Assembly (NCBI GenBank): GCA_941918925.1 | Contig: OW799233.1 | Coordinates: 48,383,341 to 48,447,340 of the forward strand | Direction: 5' to 3' | DNA from: Phyto melanocephala | Lineage: Eukaryota; Arthropoda; Insecta; Diptera; Rhinophoridae | DNA: 64,000 nt | Shown here: positions 24,641-34,923 of the stretch, in pieces | Position numbering within the stretch: the first letter of the stretch is position 1 | Layout: every line of letters begins with the position of its first letter | Program-made: the position numbers and the translations under genes | Notes under the pieces: generated by a model | Seen by the model: the letters and a program-made list of their open reading frames with translations, nothing else | Databases searched by the model: none | Told to the model about the DNA's origin: nothing

Positions 24641-25608
24641 ATAGGGACATTACTAAATCGACATCTTTATGTCTCGGCTTTTAAAAAATCGGATATTGTA
24701 TAGTCGGATATTGTATAGTCATAGTCACCTTTTTCGTATGCAATGGCCCATATGCGATAATTTTGCTTGTTGACATAACCATCCAGTGAGAATCGCTGAA
24801 GAAGTTTTTGTTCGAAAAATCAGCACTGACATCCTGTTGCTTTAGTCGTGTTTAAACCACGAATTTTGTAGTAAATTTAAACTATTTTTATGAGTTCTGT
24901 TCACGAAACTGTTCACTTATCACATTAACTGCCAAGGCACTTTCAGCAAATAAGATGGTAGGGCCACATATTTTTTTTTTCGTAATTTCTTCGAAAACTT
25001 CAATATAGGAATTTAGGCTTCACTGAAACTATTTTTGGTATATCAAATTCGTTTCTGCTGAAGATGTCGTGAAGGAAATTTGAATAACTTTTTATTTAGA
25101 ACTTAATTGTATCAATTGTACTTCACATTAAATAAAAAACTTTTGAATTTCCTTAACAATAAGTGTGTTTTTAAAGAAATCTATCACTCTTATTGGAAAA
25201 CGTTTTACATCTGTGGGACTAAATTCATTTAAATCCATTTAGTACTTTTTCGAGTGATTTAAAACATTTAAACATATGACCGTTTTAGGAGTTGAAATTA
25301 ATGCAAATATTTAAGAAAAATACTTCTATATATGAAGTTGGATGATTATTTTTTTTTTTTGCCAAAACGTGTAAGTTTTGGGCATTCGAAACCTTTCAAC
25401 AACCGACTAACTAAATACCAAAAAAAAAAAAAAAAATTGTTTACATATTTTCATGTGTTCGCTTAAATATTGTGATAAAAGTTAGCCTGCGTATTAACTT
25501 AGGTTTTTCTCTAACTGTGTACCAAATTTCATTTAGTTCGGTCTAGCCGTGTTTGGGTTATTGAGTAACAAACATCCAAACATACAAATATTCACATTTA
25601 TTTTATTA
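24641..25608. other. AT-rich DNA; possible LINE tail at its end
   Basis: CGGATATTGTATAGT is directly duplicated around 24688-24722. 25500-25600 reads ACCAAATTTCATTTAGTTCGG...AACAAACATCCAAACATACAAA. That resembles the 3' UTR of RTE-like LINEs remembered from other insects, but I cannot confirm it. Confidence 0.3.
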
Positions 25609-26166
25609 CTAGAAAAGCCCGGCGCGCGTTGCTACGCCCCTTAATGAATAAAAATGCATTCTGAATTTAAATTGAATATCAAGTTTTTTAATGGGCGTTG
25701 CCCTGCCCACTTTTCTAATCACGAAACTGTATAGTCATGACAGCTGTATATGTGTGCAAAGTATCAGAAAACTCGGTGAAGTTCAAGTAGCTGAAAATGA
25801 TAATTTATTTCTTATGGGTGTGGCACTGCCCAATTTTCTAATCACGAAATTGTAAAGTCATGACAGCTCGATATGTGTGCAAAGTTTCAGAAAAATCGGT
25901 CCAGTGCAAGTACCTCAAAATTAAAACTTGTTTAGGGGCACGGCCCGCCCACTTTTCTTATCACGAAATTATTGAGTCATGACAGCTCGATGTGTCTGCA
26001 AAGTTTCAGAAAAATCGGTCAAGTGCAAGTAGTTAAAACTGATAACTAATTTTTATGGGCGTGGCCCCGCCCACTTTTTTTCACCCATAAACACTGCCTG
26101 GTATGTGTACAACAACTCGCTAAAGTTTGAGTCCGATCGGTTTTACAGTTTCGGAGTCTATAGCTA

Positions 26167-26197
<31 letters not shown>

Positions 26198-26217
26198 TTC
26201 ACTTTTATATATATAGA
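25609..26217 (-). mobile_element. Non-autonomous Helitron, family A, inverted
   Basis: Reading the minus strand, it starts TCTATATATATAAAAGTG and ends CTAG, with flanking A at 25608 and T at 26218. Just inside the 5' end is a long (CA)n tract (about 26168-26192 on the plus strand). Internal units carry the GTGGGCGGGGCCACGCCC box. No coding. Confidence 0.75.
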
Positions 26218-27713
26218 TATAGTAGGATTACTGACGTGCTCGTTATTTGTTGTAGATATATTTTTTTTTATAAAATAAACTAAAATTTTATAAAATATGC
26301 ACTAATCGTTGTTGACTCAGCTTAAATAATATACAAAAATCTGATAGCAATTTTTAGCTTATTGTAAAAACAATCTCATATAAATTGATATCTAACAAAT
26401 TATTTTTGAGATTTGCATTAGAGTTTTTGTTTATTGATACTTTATCGTTGAATGTTTAGTAAAAAAAAACTGCAGAAAAACGTGCTTTGAAATTGATTAT
26501 TAGTTTGACAAAAACGATTTAAAATAAATATCATCAACAAGTCTAACAAAGTTTCTAGGAATCATTATAATTTGTCTCTTGTTAACCAGGCTGAAATATT
26601 AATTTTGCTGTGTGTTTGTGTATGTGTTTGTGCGCTTTTTTATACATATAAGAAAATAAATTTAACCAACAACAATAACTGCTAAACATTTTGTTGAAAA
26701 GCTTTTAGTTCCGTTTGATTGCACGTTGAAATTTATTATTGTTGTTATTTCAGTTTGTTTACAATTGCAGTTGTTATTGTTGTTTAAAGAAATTATTTCC
26801 CAAAAAAAAAAAAAAATCGTGCCTGGGTCTTAAGTCTTTAGTTTTGTCATTAGAAAAGTGAAAAAAACGAAAAATAAAACAGATGCGTCATGGCAAAATC
26901 CCAACTGATTTTTATGCAACCAACAAGCGAGTTTAAAAATGAAAAGGTTGATACTTTATAAAATAAATTTATTTAGTTTTATTTAAAAAAGTTTTTAGCA
27001 TTCTATTAGCAATCCCTTAAATTGACAATTTTTTTTTTTAATAAAATGATGTAAAATGTGTGTTTTATATTGATTTATAAAATAAAAATTTACATGATTT
27101 TTTTTAAACAATTAAAGTTTTTTATTTATAAAAGTTTATAAAAGTTATAGTGTATGTCAGCCGGTTTTACATTTTTGTCTTAATTTAGTTGTAATTAAAG
27201 GAGAATAATAAATTTTTTTAAATAATTATTTATTTTGAAAAAAAAAATTATGGAACAATTATATTTCTTCATTTTCCCCTTTGCTGGAATTTTTGTTTGA
27301 TATTTATTTTGTAATATAAACGATTCATAAGCAGTCCTTTGATACCTATTACATGAGCTGGTGCAGCATGTATTTATATATTAATGAAATTGATACTTCT
27401 TTTAAGTTTTTAGGTAGATTGCGTGCATCAAATAATACAACGTATAAATTTACAATTGCTCAACTACACATCTTAAGTATTCTTGTTCTTGAAATTATAT
27501 AAATGAATACTCAATAATTGCAAAAAATCAATAAAAATTAAGCAAATTTCAAGAAAATGTTATTGACCTCTTTATGGTGATTGGTTTTGCAAATAAGAAA
27601 TAAAGAAGAGACACGATATTGTGGTTTCTCAATGACAAAATACAACAGAATGCTATTTAAAAATATATTTTTCTTATTTTTAATATTTTGTTTAACAAAT
27701 TGTTTGATAATAA
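26218..27713. other. AT-rich DNA, no gene seen
   Basis: Long A and T runs and no convincing ORF. I recognise no element here. Confidence 0.4.
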
Positions 27714-28478
27714 ACAAGTAAGAGCGCTATATTCGGCCGTGCCGAATCTTATACACCCTTCACAACGTGTAGTCATGCAATAACAGTAGTTTGTGTCACC
27801 ATTCATCCCATATGATATACGTACATACATATATAAAAACATCCCATTGTAAAATTATAAATTCACGTATGTATGTTAAAAAAACAAAAAAATTTAAAAA
27901 AAATTTAAAAAAAAAAAATATTATATATATAATATATATAAAACAAAAAAAAAATTAAAAAAAAAATTAAAAAAAAAAATAATAATAAAAATATAAATAA
28001 TATATTAAATAAAAAATAAAAAAAAAATAAAAAAAATTAAAAAAAAAATTTTTTTAAAAATTGAAAAAAAATTTTTTTGGCTCAGCTGGGATTCGATGCC
28101 ACGTTTTCTCTAACAAGTATACACGTTTGTATGTATGTATGTTGTTGTTGTAATGTTGTTTTTGTGAAAAAAAAAATCGAGGTGGTCCTAGGTTTTTTCT
28201 CATATCGCAGTTGTTTATATACCAATATTTCTGATTTTCAATACCGATCTACTCCCGAATATTTCTGATATTTTAGTACCTTACCCGGGTCCAACCTATG
28301 TCGGGGGGCTTCAAAAAGTTGATTTCAACATACACACGGTCAGACGGACAGACTGACAGACTAACAGAGCTTAATCGACTCCCCTATTCATAAGCTTTCA
28401 GAAAATATATACTTTATGGGGTCGGAAATGAAAATTGTAAAAATTTCACACGGAATGACAAACCTATATATACCCTTT
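27714..28478 (+). mobile_element. mini-me/DINE-1-like element, family D copy 1
   Basis: Begins ACAAGTAAGAGCGCTAT, followed by the perfect ATTCGGC-CGT-GCCGAAT hairpin (27731-27747). Then come a conserved CACAACGTGTAGTCATGCAA block, an A/T-rich core, an antisense tRNA-like segment (28079-28122), a short (GTCY)n tract, and the CCCATAAAGTATATA-type core. The distal hairpin is missing and the copy butts against inverted copy 2. Confidence 0.6.
28079..28122 (-). repeat. tRNA-like segment inside family D
   Basis: On the minus strand it reads roughly TTAGAG (A-box-like region), then GCATCGAATCCCAGC, close to a polymerase III B box and T-arm, then TGAGCC. The same block recurs in D2 (29119-29162), D3 (about 42455-42500) and D4 (about 55344-55385). 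It looks like a SINE or tRNA relic carried in the family, not a working tRNA. Confidence 0.35.
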
Positions 28479-29279
28479 TTATACCCTTCACCTGTGGTGC
28501 ACAAGGGTATATATAGCTTTGTCATTCCGTTTGTAATTTCTACAATTTTCATTTCCGACCCCATAAAGTATATATTTTCTGAAAGCTTATGAATAGAGGA
28601 GTCGATTAAGCCCTGACCGTCTGTCCGTCTGTCCGTCTGTCCGTCTGACCGTCTGTTTGTCTGTCCGTCTGCCCGTCTGTCCGTGTGTTGGTTGAAATCA
28701 ACTGTTAGAAGCAACTATATGTTCCTCAGATCTGTATATGGTATCAATCTCTTGGAAATATCCAGGAATGAATCGCTATTGAAATTCAGCACAATCGCCC
28801 CATAACTTTCTGAGATATGAGCAAAAAACCACGACCACCTCGTTTTTTTACACAATTACAACAACAACATACATACATAAATGCAAAAAACATGCCAAAA
28901 AAAAAAAATTACAAAAAAAAAATATATTAAAAATAAAAAAAAAAATAATAAAAAAATTAAAAAAAAAAAATTTAAAAAAAAAATTTAAAAAAAAAAATTT
29001 TAAAAAATTTTTTAAAAATTTTTGTAAAAAATTTGTTAAAAAAATTAAAAAAAAAAATATAAAAAATAATAATAAAATATAAATAATATCTTAAACAAAA
29101 TAAGATAAAATTTTTTTGGCTCAGCTGGGATTCGATGCCACATTTAGTCTAACCAGTATATACATATGTACGTATTTTATATGAGATGAATGGTGATACA
29201 AACAATTGTTATTGCATGACTACACGTTGTGAAGGGTATATAAGATTCGGCAGGGCCGAATATAGCACTGTTACTTGTT
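28479..29279 (-). mobile_element. mini-me/DINE-1-like element, family D copy 2, inverted
   Basis: Starts with the TATACCCTTCACCTGTGGTG hairpin and ends with the TTCGGCAGGGCCGAA hairpin plus ATATAGCACTGTTACTTGT. It contains the longest (GTCY)n run in the window (about 28616-28684). The 108-codon minus-strand frame at 28388-28714 translates this microsatellite and is not a gene. The central A/T-rich plus tRNA-like block has the opposite orientation, relative to the element ends, from D1, D3 and D4. Confidence 0.6.
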
Positions 29280-30099
29280 CACTGTGTGAAGGGTATAAAA
29301 GTTACCAACATTTTGGGTATATTAAGCGTAAATTCTAAATTTGTTTTTCAATTGTATGTAACTGTTAAATATACATACGGGTAGGTAGTTAGGTAAATTC
29401 TAAAAAAATATTCTAATTGCTTAAACATATTGTTTTATATATTAAATTGTGGTTACGACATGATCACGATGGTCTTAATATATTTTCTACAACAATATTT
29501 AGTTGTCGAAAATAAGTTATAGTTATTTTTATTATTTTTTTTATATTTTGTCACTATAATCAAAATTGGAAGAAATAATTTTATCATTTAATGTTTACGT
29601 TTTCCAAAAAAAATCGATTGTTGTTGGTGGTTAAAAAGTAGAACGATTAAAAAAAATTATTACGACAAAAATGACATTATTTTCAAAAGCATTTAAAATT
29701 ACAAAGAATCATGAAAAATAAATAGGTGAAACAACTGTATGACTACAGAGCAATCAAGTTATGATTGTTTTTTAATAATTATCTTTTGCAGAATACATTT
29801 TCACTATTTTAAAAGTTTCAGATGTAAAAAATGAAAAATGCAAATATTGTCGATTTCAATTGTAGTCATATACATGATTATTGCATGATTCTTTAATTAA
29901 ACGAAATAATGATAACTGACAACCATTATATGCTGTAACCACAATCATACAATGAAATCGTTGTATGTTTCTCTGTGATTTTAATTACCACAACCATATT
30001 TTTTCTTTGCATTTCAACATTTCATTTTAACAAGTATGAGAGCTATATTCATTGGTTCCGAATCTGATAACACCGTTCAACATATTAACTATACTAATA
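29280..30099. other. AT-rich DNA with a degenerate family D end
   Basis: No gene seen. 30032-30075 (ACAAGTATGAGAGCTATATTC...CCGAATCTGATA) looks like a decayed family D terminus, interrupted shortly afterwards by the mariner-type element. Confidence 0.35.
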
Positions 30100-30911
30100 C
30101 TGGGTGGCACAAAATTACCGAAGGGGTTTGAATTGCTTATAACTTTTTTTATTATACGTTTTTTTTTTCTTTTCAGTATTTTGTAAAGAATACTTCGGGA
30201 ATTCAAAATGGAGCAGTACTTAATTGAACAACGTGCCCAAATTGTTGAGATTTAGTTTTCAAATCAACGATCCATTGTTTTGACTCAGCGTGCATATCAT
30301 CGTTATTTTAATGTGCGGAATCAACAATAAGCCATCTGGTTGCAAATTTTCGACAACAAGGGGCAATAAGGAGCCTTCCTGGTGCTGGCAGAGGACAAAC
30401 GGTGCACACTGATGACAAAATTGAACTGGTACAGAGAAGTATTCGGGAAGATGGAGAAACATCAACTAGAAGACGTTCAGCTACAGGGCACACTGCAAGC
30501 GACACTATGACCCTTTTACAGGACATCTTTGGTGAACGAATTATTTCGCGTACAAGTGATTTTAATTGGCCTCCGCCTTCAACGCTCCAGACTGTTTTCT
30601 ATGGGGTTATTTGAAAGGAAAAGTCTACATTAATAAGCCTAGAACCATCCAGCAATTAAAAAGCAATATGCGCGATTAAATACACAACATAACAGCTGAA
30701 GTTTTGCGAAAGGTTATGGAAAATGTGTTGGAAAGAGCACGAATGTGCAAAGCAGAAAATGGGCACCACTTTAAAGATATTATTTTTATAACCAAACTAA
30801 AAATATTCCCCATTTATATACAGAAATAAAAACAAAATAATAATAATTATTATTTCTTAATTAAAAAGATATAACGAATTCAAACCCCTGAGTTAATTTT
30901 GGGCCACCCAG
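30100..30911 (+). mobile_element. Internally deleted mariner-type element
   Basis: TIRs start CTGGGTGGCACAAAATTA and end TTTTGGGCCACCCAG, flanked by TA (30098-30099 and 30912-30913). Similarity between the ends extends about 45 bp inward. Transposase relics: MEQYLIEQRAQIVEI (30209), ERIISRTSDFNWPPPS (30535) and KVYINKPRTIQQL (about 30620). The 70-codon frame at 30402-30614 joins an N-terminal linker directly to the ATGHTASDTMTLLQ region, so the catalytic centre is mostly lost. Confidence 0.68.
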
Positions 30912-30913
30912 TA

Positions 30914-31080
30914 TAATAAAAAGGAAATGTGTGTTTGTATTCGAAACTGCTAATTAAATTACTAAGATATTTTAACCAATATTCTAGGTCTACCATCCGA
31001 ACGGATATAGGCTATATTTTTGTTTTATATTTTAGGTGGGCGTTGTACCTCCCATAAAAATTGAACACATTTTGTAATAT
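30914..31080 (+). mobile_element. 5' Helitron-like fragment
   Basis: AATAAAAAGGAAATGTGTGTTTGTATTCG resembles the start of family B Helitrons, and a GTGGGCGTTGTACCTCCC box follows. Its TATATA-type start appears to have been the TA target of the mariner-type element on its left. No 3' end is recognised before the next Helitron. Confidence 0.35.
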
Positions 31081-31081
31081 A

Positions 31082-31508
31082 CTAGTTGACACGGTCCGTG
31101 TTGCTGGCCTAAGCAAACATTAGTGTTGTATTACCACACGATTTAAATTGAGCTTTTTGAAATTGAACATTTCGAAAGTTTTAAAATTTTGACGTTGGAA
31201 CATTATTAACAGAGGTTTTTTGTAAATATCTTCGGAACTACATAACCGATTTAAGAGTTTGATATCTCGTTTTGAAAAACATGACAACGACTTAAAAAAA
31301 AATAAAAAAAAACAAAATAAATATATGTATATGTTATTGGTGGTGCAATATGAAATTTTGATTTTGCCACGCCCCTCCGCCCACAGACTGAAGATCAAAA
31401 ATCAGACTTCACAGTGTCACCCGCCTAAATATTCCGAAGATTCTCTAAAAATTTAATCAAAATCGAGTTTATATGTTACATACATACATCCTGTTTTATA
31501 TATATAGA
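31082..31508 (-). mobile_element. Helitron-like element, third family
   Basis: On the minus strand it starts about TCTATATATATAAAACAG and ends with the ACACGGACCGTGT hairpin followed by CTAG and T. Similarity to families A and B is confined to the termini. No Rep/helicase coding. The overlapping ORFs on both strands (31120-31398, 31259-31456) look like chance frames. The right boundary is uncertain by a few bases. Confidence 0.5.
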
Positions 31509-31779
31509 AGATATATAGAAGAAGATTAGGCAAGCCCTTTTATTTGTAATTAAAATTGAGGGGATTGAAGTGGGTAAACTTTTAATTGCTATATTTGACC
31601 CATATACAATATAATTGTTCGCCATTTTATGGTGGCAGTAATCATAGATTTTAAATATATATTATAGTGTATTCTATTTTTTCTAGTCAAGTCCTTCCAA
31701 TTCAAGCTCCAATTAAGCCTGTCGGTTTCCTAGAGAAAAAAAAAGTTGATAAATAACCAAACAATACTGTGTTTTTCTA

Positions 31780-32135
31780 AAAGATATAAAGGTAGCTCTT
31801 CGTACTTTTGTGACTGCTCATAAACTCAAAAAACGAAAATTTTGTGTAGCCATTAAGCCAGAAATGTGTTTCATCAGTGTACGAGAGTTCACGATAAAAT
31901 ACCAAAAAACATTTTCTCACAGAACGCTGTTTTTCGTAATAGAGTAAAACAATTTGGAAACTCTGTTATGGTGTGAGTCTCTCCAAGATTACTTGCCAAA
32001 AGATACTGAACAAAAATGACAAAGTAGTCATGAGTGCTCTGTAAAAAAACCTTACCATGAATCGTCCAATATTTTGCATTTAGGGAATGCATGAAGAATA
32101 CATTCTCCTGCACTAATGCTGATTCATGACGTCCA
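31780..32135 (-). pseudogene. Probable mariner-family transposase relic
   Basis: The minus strand near 31815-31890 reads YTDETHFWLNGYTKFSFF, resembling the motif around the second catalytic aspartate of mariner-family transposases (SDEAHFWLNGYVNKQN in relatives). Upstream frames are broken. The 74-codon frame at 31889-32113 is not the relevant one. Ends not found. Confidence 0.42.
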
Positions 32136-33330
32136 GATGAATAATGTTATTCATTTTGTATGATTGCAAACTTTTTTTGGTGGGTAGCTACTAAATGCAA
32201 ACAATTTAAGGGCAGCAAAAATACTATTTTAAACGAATACCCATTACATTTTATATTCTTTCTATTCAGCGCTTATTGTTTAATTTAAGCACCATAATTT
32301 CCAGAGCAGGCCTTAAAACCATTATCGGCCATTGTTCTAAATTTAAAGCTGCCAATTACAAAGATATTATTATTATTGACTATTAAATACTAACAAATAC
32401 GTTTTACCAATATACTAGCTACAATCAAATTATTTTCTTAGTTTTATGTTTAGTAAAGAGTTTTGTATCTATGCGTGTACTTATATGATTATTTTTACTA
32501 CTAACGATATTTAATTTGCTTTATTTTTTTAATTGGCATTTATTTTTATGAAAAACACATTTTCATATTATTTGACTCTACTTTGTATTTTAAATTGTAC
32601 CGGAAAATGTTTTCATTTCACTAAGAAACAATTTATATTATTTTTTTTGTATTAATTGTAATACTTGTTGTGTTAAATTAAAGAAACTTTTATTTTTTTT
32701 CTTTTATCACATGGAAAAAAAAAGCAAAACGTTAAAGTTAATCAATAACTGATGAAATGCGAACTGCTAAACACACATTAAAATTTTTCTTTTTTTTACA
32801 AACATTTAGTTTTATTAAGGTGGTAGTGTTAATGGCCGTATAGAGGTATTGCAATAAATAAATTAAAATCAAAACGAATTGTATTGTATGCTCTACGAAA
32901 GATTTTAACAAAAAATAAAAGGAAATATTAACAAAATTGAATCATCTTAAATGAAAAAAAAAAAATAATAATAAAAAAAGACTATTTTGAAAAGATCATA
33001 CTCCCAACATAAAACTATTTGACATTAAAATTTTACGACTGTAAACAAATACGTTACAAAAACATTAAAAAAATGTAAAAAATTATTATGCTTTTTCTTC
33101 TGTTAAAAGTTTACGGTATCATTTTGATATGGTATTGGTTGGTGTTTATGGTAATACATTTATAAGAGTAAACATTTTAATACAAAATTGTTTCAAAGGT
33201 GATAAAACTGAGTTTGCCGATCAAGCAGTAAAAATCTGTATGTAATTTTTTACGGTAATAAATTTTTTCCTTAAACCATTCATTTCATTAAACCATTTCT
33301 TGCATGGAATGTAGTAACCAATATGTACAT
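32136..33330. other. AT-rich DNA, no gene seen
   Basis: Low-complexity sequence. No coding or repeat end recognised. Confidence 0.4.
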
Positions 33331-33334
33331 ACAC

Positions 33335-33389
<55 letters not shown>
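33335..33389. repeat. (TTA)n microsatellite
   Basis: About 18 uninterrupted trinucleotide units. The minus-strand polyisoleucine frame (33221-33412) is produced by this repeat and is not a gene. Confidence 0.9.
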
Positions 33390-33391
<2 letters not shown>

Positions 33392-33404
33392 ATGTATATA
33401 CAGG

Positions 33405-34265
33405 ATGAACAAATGTCATCGAGGTGTTTGAAAGTTTAATAACTTTTTTTTTTATTTATATTTTTCAGATTATTTAAGTAACACCTGGATAATAATAAAA
33501 TGGAGAAAGATGCACAACTGAACAAAAAAAAAAAAAAGAATAATAGAATTTTATTATTTAAATCACTGAGCAAATATTTTAACGAAAATAAAAAATCTTC
33601 GAGATTTTAAGGTCAGAGTTTGGTCTCCTAAAGCCTTGAGTCATTTCTAAGTTCATTGTCATCGCCAAAAGGGCACCATAAGGTATTTGCCTCAAACCGG
33701 TAGATCACAATTAATTTGTTCGGACGACAATATTGAACGTGTAGAGCAAAGTGTTAACGAAACATCAGAAGCTTTCTGAGAGAAGGCGTGGTAATCAGCT
33801 GGAATAGGATCGTAAGTCACTACGGTGCATTTACGGTTATTTTCATATAAAGTGTATTTAGTGCAAGAATTAAAACCCATATATAATCGGCAATTTATAA
33901 ACTTTGCAGTTAAATTTCAACAGTTAGCCAGAAATGAAATCAATTGTATTGAAAATCTGTTTATGAAGCTTATTTTCATTTGAATGGCTTTGTTGTTAAG
34001 CAGAACTGCAGTTTCTGGAATTCAAAAAATCCAAGAGCCATTCTTTAACGGCTACTGCGTCTCATTAAATAGGTGTGGCTTTACATCTGAATATATCATT
34101 CGGCCTCACTTCATCAAATATAAAAATGGAAGTGGTGTAAACGCAAATAGAATGCAGCATCAGTTTATAATATTTTTTACGTCCTGCTCTTGAAAACGGG
34201 CCTAATATCTTGTTTCAGCAGAATGGGCCGAGAAACAATAGCACTTTTAAGGCGTTTGCCCAAAT
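33405..34265 (+). pseudogene. Mariner-family transposase, heavily decayed
   Basis: Possible left TIR at about 33401 (ACAGGATGAACAAATGTCAT). Broken frames read HLNGFVVKQNC near 33976 and CGFTSEYIIRPHFIKYKNGSG (33984-34193 frame), then VNANRMQHQF, and FQQNGPRNNSTF near 34212-34250. These follow the order of mariner-family catalytic-domain motifs. No right TIR is seen. The BEL element lies about 200 bp downstream. Confidence 0.52.
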
Positions 34266-34499
34266 ATAAATAAACAATAAGCACAAACATTGACAACTTG
34301 ATAACCTGAAAGATGATAATTTAGTTGTATAAATAAGTCTACCTGGTTTTCTTGTACCATGGTATGCAATATAGGTAAAATAAAAATTGCACAATTTACT
34401 TACTTTTTCTATGTCAATTAAAATGTCAAAAAGTTTCAAATGGTGTTCTGAAAATATAAATAATGTTCGCGCCTGTCCTGCCTTGCATCGTTGTATAAA

Positions 34500-34560
34500 C
34501 CGCACTATGTAAAACGTACCATGTAAATACACTGTGTAAATGCACCCTTACATAGTGCGG
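34500..34560. promoter_or_regulatory. Perfect 13-bp inverted repeat in U3
   Basis: CCGCACTATGTAA (34500-34512) and TTACATAGTGCGG (34548-34560) are exact reverse complements around a 35-nt spacer. They recur unchanged in the 3' LTR at 41622-41682. The position upstream of the TATA box suits a dimeric factor site or DNA hairpin; function is inferred. Confidence 0.6.
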
Positions 34561-34652
34561 TGAGTCGGCGCTATACGCACGCCGGTAAAAGTTCTACTTA
34601 ACTTAGTAGTTCAATTGAATTTAATAAAGTGAACAGTCGCCAACTTGTTTTG

Positions 34653-34660
34653 TATAAAAA
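34653..34660 (+). promoter_or_regulatory. LTR TATA box
   Basis: TATAAAAA lies in a GC-poor context between U3 and the presumed R region, with the same box at 41757-41764 in the 3' LTR. Transcription would start roughly 25-35 bp downstream; no initiator was confidently placed. Confidence 0.5.
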
Positions 34661-34885
34661 GGAAAATTAATGTAAAAATTAGAATTAAACTTTAAAATAA
34701 AAATAAAAGAAAAATAAGGAAACAATAAAAATTAATATAACGAAAAAGTGTTGATTAACGCCACAAAAAAAAAAGTGTTTTATTAAAAGGAAGACATAAA
34801 TAAGTGAAAAAGCCAGACAGAATCAGTGCAGTGACACTCAACACCAACAACCTGGAAACCAGCATCCCTCAAGAGGTAAACATTT

Positions 34886-34909
34886 TGGTCCTTCTCCCGG
34901 CAATTTGAA
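34886..34909 (+). other. Primer binding site, tRNA-Tyr-like
   Basis: Three bases after the LTR, TGGTCCTTC begins a segment ending TTTGAA. The first nine bases match the complement of CCA plus the 3' acceptor end of insect tRNA-Tyr as I remember it, with later imperfect matches (CCGG, TTTGAA). Minus-strand priming at this spot is standard for LTR elements; the tRNA identity is tentative. Confidence 0.5.
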
Positions 34910-34914
34910 ATAAA

Positions 34915-34923
34915 AAGGTGCGT
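34915..34923 (+). promoter_or_regulatory. Candidate splice donor in leader
   Basis: AAG|GTGCGT, with GT at 34918-34919, closely matches the MAG|GTRAGT consensus. It lies after the primer binding site and before gag, as retroviral major donors do. A second option is AGAG|GTAAAC at the LTR end (GT at 34876-34877). Either could feed the acceptor at 40539. Confidence 0.42.

Larger units (their letters stand above)
34464..34882 (+). repeat. 5' LTR
   Basis: 419 bp from TGTTCGCGCC to GAGGTAAACA. It differs from the 3' LTR by one T/A substitution and an 18-bp segment between AGTTC repeats that is absent from the 3' copy. It contains a 13-bp perfect inverted repeat in U3, a TATA box, and AATAAA-type signals (near 34622 and 34723). 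Confidence 0.95.

Noticed and set aside
27880..28075. A-rich blocks taken for a poly(A) tail of a retrogene
   Set aside because: They are internal to every family D copy and have no upstream coding sequence.
28388..28714. 108-codon minus-strand ORF rich in TDRRTDGQ-like repeats
   Set aside because: It translates the (GTCY)n microsatellite and core of family D elements on the inverted-pair junction; no protein family implied.
29440..29990. Possible TIR element with TTGTGGTTAC-like ends
   Set aside because: Only about 10 bp of inverted similarity and no target duplication seen.
33221..33412. 63-codon minus-strand ORF with polyisoleucine
   Set aside because: Direct translation of the (TTA)n microsatellite.
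34215..34532. 105-codon minus-strand ORF crossing the 5' LTR boundary
   Set aside because: It spans the junction between old flanking DNA and the LTR, so it cannot be an ancestral gene.
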